Position numbers and translations under genes: made by a program
Shown: positions 9,201 through 19,752 of the stretch, piece by piece
Numbering within the stretch: position 1 is the stretch's first letter
Layout: each line of letters opens with the position of its first letter
Assembly: GCA_900596015.1 (NCBI GenBank)
Contig: UVIF01000004.1
Location: 62,001-126,000, forward strand
Source of the DNA: Pseudomonas viridiflava
GTDB taxonomy: Bacteria > Pseudomonadota > Gammaproteobacteria > Pseudomonadales > Pseudomonadaceae
Reading direction: 5' to 3'
Length of the DNA: 64,000 bases
The notes under the pieces: model-generated
Databases searched by the model: none
What the model saw: only the letters and a program-made list of their open reading frames with translations
What the model was told of the DNA's origin: nothing

Positions 9201-9557
9201 CGAGTTAAATAAGAGACGCGCTGGATCGATTCAGGGCGCGCGTGACGCATGCACAATATTCAAAGGCCGGATGATACCAAACCACCCAACGCCTGTCCCT
9301 ACGGCACATACAGCCCAGTAGCCAGGGTTGTAACGCCCGTTGAACACACTGCAAAAAAAGATGTTACGGGAGGTAACCATAGCCTCCCGCGGCACAGATC
9401 CAGCTGCGCCCATCTGCTTGAGCGAGGCAATGGACAACGCATTTCGCCTTTTTGTAAATGACAGTTCCCTTCATCTGACGAAAGGCACACGCGGCGCATG
9501 GCCGACTTCATGGGCGGAAGCGTTTATAGTGCCGACCTCACACAAGGAGTGGCAGAC
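9201..9557. other. Divergent intergenic region, O-antigen operon / lipoprotein
   Basis: About 357 bases with no believable gene. It separates the leftward rmlB operon from a rightward lipoprotein gene. On the plus strand TATAGT at 9525-9530 could be a -10 element for the lipoprotein, with only a weak -35. On the minus strand I see no clear sigma-70 promoter, but the region holds the inverted repeat listed at 9367-9389. Confidence 0.6.
9367..9389 (-). promoter_or_regulatory. Perfect 7-bp inverted repeat in rmlB leader
   Basis: CGGGAGG at 9367-9373 and CCTCCCG at 9383-9389 form a hairpin with a 9-base loop. On the minus (rmlB) strand a run of seven T follows after about 7 bases (9353-9359). 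It could be a weak terminator or attenuator in the O-antigen leader, or a protein-binding dyad. The delayed T-run argues against a textbook terminator. Confidence 0.35.
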
Positions 9558-9887
9558 ATGAAAGCGTTGATAGGCCTGGTGGTTGCGGGACTGCTGGCCG
9601 GTTGCGGCACGATCAATACGGTGTTCCGCGACGATGCAGTGACCAGCGACAACTTGAAGGAGGCCGAGTCGTTCTGCGGTGCTGTGCCGAGGGTGTACAG
9701 CGGCGTGGTCTATGACTTCTGCCTGCTGCACGGCAAGGAGCCGCCTCCCGGTCGGTCGAGACCCGGGCCGCAGATGGGTTTCGTGGCAGTGGACATCGGC
9801 GCTTCGGCCATCTTCGACACCCTGATGTTGCCCTACACGCTATACCGGCAACACAACGATGGCGGGATCGAGGTCGTGGGTCGCTGA
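9558..9887 (+). CDS. YceK/YidQ-like (DUF1375) lipoprotein
   Basis: The protein is 109 aa. A short signal peptide ends in the lipobox LLAGC with Cys16, so the product should be lipidated and attached to an envelope membrane. The C-terminal half contains FDTLMLPYTLYRQHN, resembling the FDTLLLP segment of E. coli YceK/YidQ. The start at 9558 follows AAGGAG at the proper distance; an upstream in-frame ATG at 9498 would bury the signal peptide. Function unknown. It is monocistronic and converges with the PhzF-like gene 18 bases downstream. Confidence 0.8.
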   Translation: MKALIGLVVAGLLAGCGTINTVFRDDAVTSDNLKEAESFCGAVPRVYSGVVYDFCLLHGKEPPPGRSRPGPQMGFVAVDIGASAIFDTLMLPYTLYRQHNDGGIEVVGR

Positions 9888-9905
9888 TGGCTGCCCTGGC
9901 GGAGG

Positions 9906-10784
9906 CTAGGGGTTGAGGAAGCCGTCGAGGCAGGTCACGCAAGCACCGGTAACTTTGATCGAGTGGTCGGTGATCGACAAGTGCATCTTGCCGGCGCGAC
10001 CCAGCGCAGCACCCTGAGCCACTCGCAGCTGCGAACCCAGCGAAGCGGTCTGGCCAGTGGCGCGAATGAATGCGGCGACTGCCCCGCCACCGCTGCCGCA
10101 GGCGGCATCTTCGGCAATGCCGCAGGTGGGCGCGAAGGTGCGGACTTCGATGTGCTCGTTGCTGCCCTCGGGGTGTGGGCCGAAGATCACCACGCCAGTG
10201 GTGCTGGTGCGATGGTCGTTGATGGCCATGCGCGCCAGGTCGGGGATGACCGCCAGCACGGTTTGTGCGTCGCGCAGTTGCACCACTAGCCAGCGCGGGC
10301 CGACGGTCACGAAGCACGGCCGGCGGTCGCGCACCACGCTCACCCCCAACACGGCCTGCAGTTCGCGATGATCGCTGTCGTTGACGGGCTGGATCGTCGC
10401 GGGCGGTAATTCGAAGGTGATCAGCTGTGAACCATCGGGCTGGCGGACGACGTCGAGGTCGATCAGGCCCGAGGAGCACTCTTGCACCAGTCGGCCGTTG
10501 CGCGGCTCGATCAGCCCGGCTTCGATCAAGGCGTGGGCGCTGCCGATGGTGGCGTGGCCGGCGAACGGCAGTTCCGAATTGGGCGTGAAGATGCGCACAC
10601 GGTAGTCCGCTTCAGGGCGAGTGGCGGGCAGCACGAAGGTGGTTTCGGAGAGGTTGTTCCAGTGGGCGATTTCTTGCATCTGTTCGCGCGTCAGGCTTTC
10701 GGCCTGCAGGATGACCGCCAGCGGATTACCCTTGAAGCGCTGTGTAGTGAATACATCGACTTGCTTGAACGCTAGGCGGTGCAT
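9906..10784 (-). CDS. PhzF-family isomerase/epimerase-like protein
   Basis: The protein is 292 aa. The N-terminus MHRLAFKQVDVFTTQRFKGN is typical of PhzF proteins. The conserved acidic catalytic segment (WNNLSETTFV, with Glu) and the later GSGGGA loop are present. Family members catalyse isomerisations such as that of dihydro-3-hydroxyanthranilate in phenazine synthesis, but most Pseudomonas paralogues have no assigned substrate. No phenazine genes are nearby, so this is probably one of those. The start at 10784 is chosen by family alignment; the upstream extension runs into a REP element. Confidence 0.85.
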   Translation of the reverse strand: MHRLAFKQVDVFTTQRFKGNPLAVILQAESLTREQMQEIAHWNNLSETTFVLPATRPEADYRVRIFTPNSELPFAGHATIGSAHALIEAGLIEPRNGRLVQECSSGLIDLDVVRQPDGSQLITFELPPATIQPVNDSDHRELQAVLGVSVVRDRRPCFVTVGPRWLVVQLRDAQTVLAVIPDLARMAINDHRTSTTGVVIFGPHPEGSNEHIEVRTFAPTCGIAEDAACGSGGGAVAAFIRATGQTASLGSQLRVAQGAALGRAGKMHLSITDHSIKVTGACVTCLDGFLNP

Positions 10785-10835
10785 GGTCGGCCCTGGAAAT
10801 GGATGTATGAAGACGTAGCACAGGTTCACATGTTT

Positions 10836-10929
10836 CCTGTAGCAGCGGCGCAAGCCGCGTCCGGCAGCGCCACGTTTGTTCCGGCCCACCGCGTGTACCC
10901 CCGACGCGGCTTGCGCCGCTGCTACAGGG
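10836..10929. repeat. Inverted pair of REP elements (type C, TGTAGCAGCGG)
   Basis: Two copies of a type C REP (CCTGTAGCAGCGGCGCAAGC...) face each other at 10836-10862 and 10903-10929, separated by about 40 bases. Each copy can form its own hairpin. The pair fills the gap between recR and the PhzF-like gene. Confidence 0.85.
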
Positions 10930-10940
10930 TTGTGAATTGG

Positions 10941-11543
10941 TTAGAGGGTGATGGGTCTGCGGCCGGCGAAGGAATGGGCCAAGGTGCCGCCGTCGACCAG
11001 CTCCAGCTCGCCACCCAAGGGCACACCGTGGGCGATGCGTGAAGCCACCAGGCCTTTCTTCGCCAACAGCTGGGCGATGTAATGAGCAGTAGCTTCGCCT
11101 TCGACGGTCGGGTTGGTGGCCAGGATGACTTCGACGAAGGAGCCCTGCTCGTCTATACGGGCCATCAGTTGCGGAATACCGATCGCCTCTGGACCCAGGC
11201 CATCGAGGGGCGACAAATGCCCCTTCAGCACGAAATAGCGACCGCGGTAACCGGTCTGCTCAACAGCATAGACGTCCATCGGCCCTTCCACCACGCACAG
11301 CAGCGTATCGTCGCGACGCGGATCCCCGCATTGCGGACACAGCTCTTCTTCGGTGAGGGTGCGACACTGGCGGCAATGGCCTACGCCTTCCATGGCCTGG
11401 CTCAACGCCTGGGCCAGACGACTGCCGCCGCTGCGATCACGCTCGAGCAGCTGCAGGGCCATGCGCTGGGCGGATTTCTGGCCGACGCCGGGCAGTGTGC
11501 GCAGGCTGTCGATCAGTTGACGAATCAGTGGGCTGAAGCTCAT
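10941..11543 (-). CDS. recR: Recombination protein RecR
   Basis: The protein is 200 aa. It has the N-terminal helix-hairpin-helix [17 protein letters not shown], a zinc finger CRQC...CPQC, and a Toprim domain ([13 protein letters not shown]). It works with RecF and RecO to load RecA at single-strand gaps. Length and order are standard. It lies downstream of ybaB and dnaX on the same strand, the classical dnaX-ybaB-recR group. Here the group is interrupted by the CurA-like gene and a REP array, so co-transcription with ybaB is doubtful. Confidence 0.96.
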   Translation of the reverse strand: MSFSPLIRQLIDSLRTLPGVGQKSAQRMALQLLERDRSGGSRLAQALSQAMEGVGHCRQCRTLTEEELCPQCGDPRRDDTLLCVVEGPMDVYAVEQTGYRGRYFVLKGHLSPLDGLGPEAIGIPQLMARIDEQGSFVEVILATNPTVEGEATAHYIAQLLAKKGLVASRIAHGVPLGGELELVDGGTLAHSFAGRRPITL

Positions 11544-11608
11544 GGAAGGCGGCCTGACGTAACGACGAGACGCGGTTTATACCCGCGCCTCCGGACCACG
11601 TCAAATGC

Positions 11609-12643
11609 TCAGGCGTCGGAAACCTTGACCACCAGCTTGCCGAAGTTATGCCCTTGCAGCAGGCCGATGAAGGCCTCCGGCGCACGCTCCAGGCCGTCGA
11701 CCACGTCTTCGCGGAACTTGATCTTGCCGTCACGGACCCACGGCACCATGGCGGAGAAGAATTCGGCGTGGCGATCGCCGAAGTCGTCGAACACGATGAA
11801 GCCCTGCATGCGGATGCGCTTTGTGAGCAAGGTGCGCGGCAACAGCGCGAAGCGGTCTGGGCCTTCGGGCAGATCGGTGGCGTTGTAACCGGCGATCAGA
11901 CCGCACACCGGGATGCGCGCACGGGCGTTGAGCAACGGCATGACGGCGTCGAAGACCTTGCCACCGACGTTTTCAAAATAGATGTCGATGCCTTGGTCGC
12001 AGGCTTTGGCCAAATCGTCGGCGAAGGTTTCGCTTTTGTGGTCGACGCAGACATCGAAGCCGAGCTCTTCGACGACGTAGCGGCATTTTTCCGGTCCGCC
12101 AGCAATGCCGACCACTTTCAGGCCTTTGATCTTGCCCACCTGCCCTACCACCGATCCGACTGCGCCGGAGGCAGCTGCTACCACGAGGGTTTCACCTTCC
12201 TTGGGCTGGCCGATGTGGGTCAGGCCCATGTAGGCGGTCATGCCGGGCATGCCCAGAACACCGAGTGCCATGGAGGGGCTGGGGATACCTGCAGGCAGCG
12301 GCGTGAGGTTGCTGCCGTCGGAAATGCAGTGGGTCTGCCAGCCGGTCATGCCGACTACCAGATCGCCTTCACGGAATTTAGGGTGCTTGGAGGTTTCCAC
12401 GCGGCTGACGGTGCCGCCGGTCATGACTTCGTCGATTTCCACCGGGGCGGCGTAGGACGGCGCGTCACTCATGCGGCCGCGCATGTAGGGGTCCAGGGAC
12501 AGGTACAGTGTACGCAGCAGGACTTGCCCGTCTTCGAGATCCGGCAGGGCTTCGCGCTCCAGGCGGAAATTCTCCGGCGTCGGCGCCCCGGTCGGGCGGG
12601 AAGCGAGCACGAAGCGCTGGTTGAGGGTCAGGTCTTGGGACAT
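11609..12643 (-). CDS. NADPH-dependent medium-chain reductase (CurA/prostaglandin-reductase-like)
   Basis: The protein is 344 aa and is a zinc-independent MDR oxidoreductase with the NADPH loop AAASGAVGSVVGQ. It resembles E. coli YncB/CurA and leukotriene B4 12-hydroxydehydrogenases, which reduce alpha,beta-unsaturated ketones or aldehydes. A detoxifying role for reactive enones is inferred from the family. The start at 12643 (MSQDLTLNQRF) has AAGGAAT upstream. It sits between recR and ybaB, splitting an otherwise conserved pair. Confidence 0.85.
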   Translation of the reverse strand: MSQDLTLNQRFVLASRPTGAPTPENFRLEREALPDLEDGQVLLRTLYLSLDPYMRGRMSDAPSYAAPVEIDEVMTGGTVSRVETSKHPKFREGDLVVGMTGWQTHCISDGSNLTPLPAGIPSPSMALGVLGMPGMTAYMGLTHIGQPKEGETLVVAAASGAVGSVVGQVGKIKGLKVVGIAGGPEKCRYVVEELGFDVCVDHKSETFADDLAKACDQGIDIYFENVGGKVFDAVMPLLNARARIPVCGLIAGYNATDLPEGPDRFALLPRTLLTKRIRMQGFIVFDDFGDRHAEFFSAMVPWVRDGKIKFREDVVDGLERAPEAFIGLLQGHNFGKLVVKVSDA

Positions 12644-12737
12644 TGCGGGGTATTCCTTCAGCAAATGGCTATAGGAAAAAGACAGCATGGGGTGACGGGA
12701 TGTTCAACCGGATGCTCGGCAAACAGACGGCAGTGGG

Positions 12738-12993
12738 GCTTTCGCGGCCGATGACCGCTCCTACAGGGCACCTGGTTTGCGCGGGCAACCTGTAGGAGCG
12801 GTCTGTGGCCGCGAAAGGGGCACACGGTGTGTCTGGTGGACCGCGGCGGGGCTTTCGCGGGCAGAGCCCGCTCCCACAGGGCACCTGGTTTGCGCGGGCA
12901 ACCTGTAGGAGCGGTCTGTGGCCGCGAAAGAGGCACACGGTGTGTCTGGTGGACCGCGGTGTGGCTTTCGCGGCCGATGACCGCTCCTACAGG
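12738..12993. repeat. Tandem array of five REP elements, 113-bp period
   Basis: In the 421-bp gap 12644-13064, five REPs of alternating orientation lie at about 12738-12768, 12789-12819, 12851-12881, 12902-12930 and 12963-12993. Four are type A (TGTAGGAGCGGTC..GGCCGCGAA) and the third is type B (GTGGGAGCGGGCTCTGCCCGCG). The block beginning GCACCTGG at 12768 recurs at 12881, so a 113-bp unit has been duplicated nearly perfectly. Frames that stay open across this array are by-products of the repeats. The rest of the gap shows no gene. Confidence 0.9.
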
Positions 12994-13064
12994 AAGACGC
13001 TCCCACAGAGCACTTGGGTTACTTGCATACAAAAATGCCAGGCTGAGGGCCTGGCATTCTGGGT

Positions 13065-13391
13065 TTAGAACGGCATCTTGAAGCCGGGGGGCAGTTGCAT
13101 GCCGGAGGTCATGCCGGACATCTTGTCCTGGCTGTTGGCCTCGATCTTGCGAACGGCGTCGTTAACGGCGGCGGCAATCAGATCTTCCAGCACGTCCTTG
13201 TCTTCCTGCATCAGGCTGTCGTCCAGGCTCACGCGCTTGACGTCATGGCGACCGGTCATCACCACACTCACCAGGCCTGCGCCCGATTGGCCAGTCACTT
13301 CGGCCTTTGCCAGCTCTTCCTGCATCTGGGCCATTTTTTCCTGCATCTGCTGGGCCTGCTTCATCAGGCCGGCCATGCCACCTTTCATCAT
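13065..13391 (-). CDS. ybaB: YbaB/EbfC nucleoid-associated protein
   Basis: The protein is 108 aa and starts [20 protein letters not shown], with a conserved helical N-terminus and a C-terminal [12 protein letters not shown]. It is a dimeric DNA-binding protein encoded next to dnaX in most proteobacteria. The start at 13391 has GAGG about 8 bases upstream and gives the usual 108-residue protein; the longer frame adds seven non-conserved residues. It lies 75 bases downstream of dnaX and is probably co-transcribed with it. Confidence 0.95.
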   Translation of the reverse strand: MMKGGMAGLMKQAQQMQEKMAQMQEELAKAEVTGQSGAGLVSVVMTGRHDVKRVSLDDSLMQEDKDVLEDLIAAAVNDAVRKIEANSQDKMSGMTSGMQLPPGFKMPF

Positions 13392-13466
13392 GGGGTTCAC
13401 CTCAAAGGTCAATGGGTATGACCGCGCATTGCCGAAGGCATCCTGCGCGGGCTTGGGTAAGGGTGC

Positions 13467-15809
13467 TTAACGCGTTGGGCTGGCCACCGCATCGACTGGT
13501 TCAATCGTATCGTCGCGAATGATGGCACCAAACTGTTGCAGCATTTGTTGAATGTACGGGTCTTGCTGAATCGACTGCTCGGCATCGGCCTGGCGGTTCG
13601 CACGCCAGCGCGCGGCGGCCTGGGCCGGGGTTTCCTGTTCCGGGCGGATCAGCTCGATGGTCAGGTTGAGCGTGCGCTGATGGTACTGGTTCAATGCGTC
13701 GTTCAGGCGGCGCTGCTGGGTACTGTTGAAAAGTGCGCTGTGCGCCGGGTCCAGGTGCAGCAGCCAGTCATCGCCCTCCACGGCGATCAAGGTGCAGTTG
13801 GCGGCGATGCTGCCGGTCATGCCCGAGATCGGCAACTTCGGAAACAGCTCCAGCCATTGCAGGGCCAAGCCGCTCGCTGGCTGTGCGGCAGGCAGCACTT
13901 CGGGCTCGGCTTCGACTGGCACGTCGTGGACGGTTTCGCTGGCCAGCTCGTCGAGGTAGCTGTAGGCAGCGCCATCGGTTTCCGGGGCGTAATAGTCCTC
14001 GTCCAGCGGTGGCTCGTCGTCGCGGTCCATGCCAGCGGGCACGTAGTCGACGGGCTCGGCGTCCTCGGCAGGCGGCGCTGACTGGATTTCCGGGGCGTCC
14101 GGCACGGCGGTGGCGGGCGTGGGCGCCGGCATACGAGTCAATGCGGGCTGCTCGGCGACGACATCCAGGATCGGTTCCTGAGTGGGCGTAGCTGCAGGCT
14201 CTACCGGGTCGTTCCAGGGTAGATCGATAACGGGATCGGGGGCAGCCTGGGAATGCGCGGGGGATTCTTCGCGGCCGCTGACCGCTCCTACGGGGGGGCT
14301 CACGGCAGCGGGCATCTCGTAGGAGCGGTCCGTGGCCGCGGATGGCGCGGCGTGGTCTGCCTGGGGATCCGCGGTGTGGCTTTCGCGGCCGCTGACCGCT
14401 CCTACGGGGGGATTCGAGGGTGCGGGCTTCTCGTAGGAGCGGTCCGTGGCCGCGGATGGCGCGGCGTGGTCTGTCTGGGGATCCGCGGTGTGGCTTTCGC
14501 GGCCGGTGACCGCTCCTACGGGGGGACTCGAGGGCGCGGGCATCTCGTAGGAGCGGTCCGTGGCCGCGAACGGCGCGACGCGGTCTGTCTGGGTATCCGC
14601 GGTGTGGCTTTCGCGGCCGATGACCGCTCCTACGGGGGTTGGAGCTGCCACGGAGTGGGTGGAATCAACTGTGGCTGGGCTGATCCCCACTGTCTTTAGC
14701 GGGTGACTGGGTCCGTCGCTACTGCCTGCGGGGCGAAACGCGAGCATGCGCAGCAGCACCATTTCGAAACCGCCTCGCAGCTCCGGAGCCAGTGGCAGGT
14801 CACGACGGCCGATCAGGCCCATCTGGTAATAGAACTGCACATCTTCGGCCGGCAGCGCCTGCGCCAGCGCCAACACCCGGTCGCGGTCACCCTGGCCGTT
14901 GTCCACCGCCTCGGGCAGCGCCTGGGCGATGGCGACGCGGTGCAGCACGTTGAGCATTTCAGCCAGCACGCCATTCCAGTCCGGGCCCTGCTCCGCCAGA
15001 TGGCGCACGGCCTCGAGCACGCCGCGGGCGTCACCTTCGAGCAACGCTTCCAACACGCCATACACCTGGCCGTGGTCCAGGGTACCCAGCATCGCCCGAA
15101 CATCGGCTGCCAGCACCTTCCCTTCACCGAACGCGATGGCTTGGTCGGTCAGGCTCATGGCGTCGCGCATCGACCCATCGGCGGCGCGGCCGAGCAACCA
15201 CAGCGCGTCATCCTCGAAAGGTACGTTCTCGACACCCAGCACATGGCTCAAGTGTTCGACCACCCGCTCCGGCGTCATGTTCTTCAACGAGAATTGCAGA
15301 CAGCGCGACAGAATGGTCGCCGGCAACTTCTGCGGATCGGTGGTGGCCAGAATAAACTTGACGTAGGGCGGCGGCTCTTCCAGCGTTTTCAGCAACGCGT
15401 TGAACGAGTGCGTGGACAGCATGTGCACTTCGTCGATCAGGTAAACCTTGAAGCGCCCGCGGCTGGGTGCGTACTGCACGTTGTCGAGCAGCTCGCGGGT
15501 GTCTTCGACCTTGGTGCGGCTGGCGGCATCGATCTCGATCAGATCGACGAAGCGACCCTCGTCGATCTCGCGGCAGACCGAGCATTCACCGCACGGCGTA
15601 GAGGTGATGCCCGTCTCGCAGTTGAGGCACTTGGCAATGATCCGCGCGATGGTGGTCTTGCCTACTCCTCGAGTACCGGTAAACAGGTAGGCGTGATGCA
15701 GGCGCTGGTTGTCCAGCGCATTGATCAATGCCTTGAGCACATGGGTCTGGCCGACCATTTCGCGGAACGAGCGCGGACGCCATTTACGTGCAAGAACCTG
15801 ATAACTCAT
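13467..15809 (-). CDS. dnaX: DNA polymerase III subunit tau/gamma with REP-derived insertion
   Basis: The protein is 780 aa and is the clamp-loader ATPase. Near the N-terminus are Walker A GTRGVGKTT, a zinc-binding Cys cluster (CLNC...CGECSVC), and LIDEVHML plus the SRC sensor. Residues 1-370 are the AAA+ and collar domains. The C-terminus binds the polymerase and helicase. Between them, residues of about 392-515 are a low-complexity linker made from in-frame REP elements (see 14266-14640). E. coli tau is 643 aa, and removing the about 124-residue insert leaves about 656 aa. The start at 15809 (MSYQVLARKWRP) follows family usage. I did not identify a gamma-producing frameshift site. Confidence 0.95.
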   Translation of the reverse strand: MSYQVLARKWRPRSFREMVGQTHVLKALINALDNQRLHHAYLFTGTRGVGKTTIARIIAKCLNCETGITSTPCGECSVCREIDEGRFVDLIEIDAASRTKVEDTRELLDNVQYAPSRGRFKVYLIDEVHMLSTHSFNALLKTLEEPPPYVKFILATTDPQKLPATILSRCLQFSLKNMTPERVVEHLSHVLGVENVPFEDDALWLLGRAADGSMRDAMSLTDQAIAFGEGKVLAADVRAMLGTLDHGQVYGVLEALLEGDARGVLEAVRHLAEQGPDWNGVLAEMLNVLHRVAIAQALPEAVDNGQGDRDRVLALAQALPAEDVQFYYQMGLIGRRDLPLAPELRGGFEMVLLRMLAFRPAGSSDGPSHPLKTVGISPATVDSTHSVAAPTPVGAVIGRESHTADTQTDRVAPFAATDRSYEMPAPSSPPVGAVTGRESHTADPQTDHAAPSAATDRSYEKPAPSNPPVGAVSGRESHTADPQADHAAPSAATDRSYEMPAAVSPPVGAVSGREESPAHSQAAPDPVIDLPWNDPVEPAATPTQEPILDVVAEQPALTRMPAPTPATAVPDAPEIQSAPPAEDAEPVDYVPAGMDRDDEPPLDEDYYAPETDGAAYSYLDELASETVHDVPVEAEPEVLPAAQPASGLALQWLELFPKLPISGMTGSIAANCTLIAVEGDDWLLHLDPAHSALFNSTQQRRLNDALNQYHQRTLNLTIELIRPEQETPAQAAARWRANRQADAEQSIQQDPYIQQMLQQFGAIIRDDTIEPVDAVASPTR
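14266..14640 (-). repeat. In-frame REP array inside dnaX, 114-bp period
   Basis: The motif CTCCTACGG recurs at 14285, 14399, 14513 and 14627, exactly 114 bases apart (38 codons). Seven type A REPs in alternating orientation are translated as PVGAV(I/T/S)GRE in one orientation and AATDRSYE in the other. The result is three 38-residue repeats plus a partial one within the tau linker. The layout resembles the intergenic array at 12738-12993, but that one has a 113-bp period, which would break frame. Confidence 0.95.
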
Positions 15810-15906
15810 CGAAAACCGTCGCGACATGAAAGCGGAAGACCGCCAATGCTAATGGAGCAGGACCAAAATTGCATCCGCGCCCTGCTCTATTGCTGAGTTC
15901 GCCTGA

Positions 15907-15930
15907 AAAAACGCAGACAAAAACCTGCGA
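15907..15930 (-). terminator. Possible terminator after the SRP RNA gene
   Basis: On the minus strand CGCAG and CTGCG pair around an 8-base loop and are followed directly by six T. It lies about 75 bases past the predicted 3' end of the 4.5S RNA and about 100 bases before dnaX, so it could end ffs transcription. The stem is only five pairs, hence the modest confidence. Confidence 0.45.
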
Positions 15931-16003
15931 TGGCGATTTTTCGCATGGGTATCGGTTTGGGAGGGTGATGCGATAAACCCGTGCGACGACGAATTCTGGA
16001 AGA

Positions 16004-16116
16004 GGTGGCAACCCTACCAGCCACACCCCGGCACACAATGTTCCCGCTGTGGCTGCTTCCTTCCGGATCTGACCAGGTTCACGGGTAATCGTTGCGGGGG
16101 GACCGGCAGGGTCACC
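16004..16116 (-). ncRNA. ffs: 4.5S RNA of the signal recognition particle
   Basis: The minus strand carries the universally conserved SRP apical segment GGTCAGATCCGGAAGGAAGC, followed by CAGCC. The two ends pair (GGTGACCCTGCCGG with CTGGTAGGGTTGCC), giving one long hairpin of about 113 nt, close to the E. coli length of 114. It binds Ffh for co-translational targeting of membrane proteins. Position upstream of dnaX is typical of Pseudomonas. Exact ends are predicted from the pairing. The stretch 15810-16310 holds only this gene, its promoter and the possible terminator. Confidence 0.95.
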
Positions 16117-16149
16117 ATAACGACACTCGCTTGGTAGCGAGCGGGGGCC

Positions 16150-16177
16150 ATTGTACCGGTCCTGACGGAAGTTACAA
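16150..16177 (-). promoter_or_regulatory. Sigma-70 promoter for ffs
   Basis: On the minus strand TTGTAA (16177-16172) and TACAAT (16155-16150) are separated by 16 bases, giving a -35 and a good -10 element. Transcription would start near 16143 and leave a leader of about 27 bases, to be removed from the 4.5S precursor. The leader contains a small hairpin (CTCGCTACCAAGCGAG). Confidence 0.65.
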
Positions 16178-16310
16178 CCCGTTGCGCGAGATAAAATTTC
16201 GAGGGCTGTCAGGGACTTGGCGTGGGCGTCTTAGTACGGTGCAGGGTGGGTGCGGATTGCTTGCGCGCAAGACAAGCGACAGCCGTGATGTGAGTTGGTA
16301 ACGTCGCGAC

Positions 16311-16817
16311 ATGCCCCCTACCTGGTTGCTCACAATGAATGTTCTGACGCCCTACTCCGACTTATCGCCAGTTCAGTTACAGCAATTGATGGAGATCGAG
16401 ATTCGTCCGGAGCAGAGGCAGTATTCCGGGGATGTGGACATGGCGCTTTACACGCTGCTGGGTTGCACCGACGGTGAGATCCGAGGTTTTGCGCTGCTGG
16501 TGGATGAGGTGCCGAAGGGATTTCTGCTGCTCAAGCACGGGCGGTTCGTGCCGGAATGGGCGCACCCGCAGGCGGCGACCTTGCATGCGTTGCAGGTGGA
16601 TCGGCGGGTGCAGGGACGTGGGCTGGGGCGGGCTTGCCTGGAAGGCTTGCCCGAGGCGGCGCGCGGAGCTTGGCCTGGCTTGCCGCAACTGGAGTTGTCG
16701 GTGGATGCCGACAACGTGGCGGGCATTGGGCTGTACAAGGCGCTGGGGTGGGTGGATCGCGGTGAAGCGTACCGTGGGCGGATTGGTTATGAGCGCAGGT
16801 TCGTGCTGGTGCTGTAG
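16311..16817 (+). CDS. GNAT-family N-acetyltransferase
   Basis: The protein is 168 aa. The acetyl-CoA-binding signature RVQGRGLGRACLEGL fits the Q/R-x-x-G-x-G/A pattern, followed by LSVDADNVAGIGLYKALGW, the usual motif B helix and strand. Substrate unknown. The start is either the ATG at 16311 or one at 16335 (MNVLTPYSD); neither has a strong ribosome-binding site. It stands alone between ffs and a REP array. Confidence 0.85.
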   Translation: MPPTWLLTMNVLTPYSDLSPVQLQQLMEIEIRPEQRQYSGDVDMALYTLLGCTDGEIRGFALLVDEVPKGFLLLKHGRFVPEWAHPQAATLHALQVDRRVQGRGLGRACLEGLPEAARGAWPGLPQLELSVDADNVAGIGLYKALGWVDRGEAYRGRIGYERRFVLVL

Positions 16818-16854
16818 AGGCGGCAGCTCTCTTTGCAGCGCGCTACCCCAACCT

Positions 16855-17109
16855 CGTGGGAGCGGGCTCTGCCCGCGAAGGCGTCTGGATGGGCGGTGCA
16901 CATTTCGGACGGGGCGGTGAATGTGCGGGCCTCTTCGCGGGCAGAGCCCGCTCCCACAGGGGATCGTGGGTGATGCCTTGGATCGTAGTGTCGCAGGCCA
17001 TTGTGGGAGCGGGCTCTGCCCGCGAAGGTGTTTGAATGAGCGGTGCACATTTCGGATGAGGCGGTGAATGTGCGGGCCTCTTCGCGGGCAGAGCCCGCTC
17101 CCACAGGGG
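16855..17109. repeat. Four type B REPs forming two inverted pairs
   Basis: Type B units (GTGGGAGCGGGCTCTGCCCG) lie at about 16855-16883, 16931-16962, 17001-17029 and 17078-17109, in alternating orientation. The pair plus spacer is duplicated with a 147-bp period, including the spacer words GGGCGGTGCACATTTCGGA and GTGAATGTGCGGGCCTCTTC. They fill most of the 384-bp gap 16818-17201. No gene is seen there. Confidence 0.9.
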
Positions 17110-17201
17110 GGCGGCATAATGAGCTCCACCGGGGCTATCGGCCTGATTGCTGGGGTTGACGCGGGGGTTGGGGATGAGCCCCGATGCGTCATGTCATGAT
17201 G

Positions 17202-19631
<2,430 letters not shown>

Positions 19632-19672
19632 TCACAGGGGAAGCCGGGTGAACCGGCAAGTCCGCGGTGATG

Positions 19673-19702
19673 CCTTCGCGGGCAGAGCCCGCTCCCACAG
19701 AA
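19673..19702. repeat. Single type B REP
   Basis: One copy reading CTTCGCGGGCAGAGCCCGCT and onward to CCCACAG in the zipA-ligA gap. It is solitary, unlike most other copies in this window. Confidence 0.85.
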
Positions 19703-19752
19703 AAGGGCCAGAGCCTGTCACCACAGAGGAGCAGGCTGCGGCAGTATCGGAC

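Noticed and set aside
12738..12993. Possible CRISPR array
   Set aside because: Repeats alternate in orientation, are internally palindromic, and the spacers are themselves duplicated. No cas gene is nearby. This is a REP array.
12658..13081. Several overlapping 80-120 codon frames in the curA-ybaB gap
   Set aside because: All are translations of REP elements in different frames, with no conserved start or ribosome-binding site.
14253..14699. Repetitive plus-strand frame opposite the dnaX linker
   Set aside because: It is the antisense reading of the REP array. The dnaX frame continues on both sides and is the real one.
15784..16038. Short frame overlapping the dnaX start and the SRP RNA region
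   Set aside because: It runs through the 4.5S RNA 3' end and the terminator-like sequence, with no coding features.
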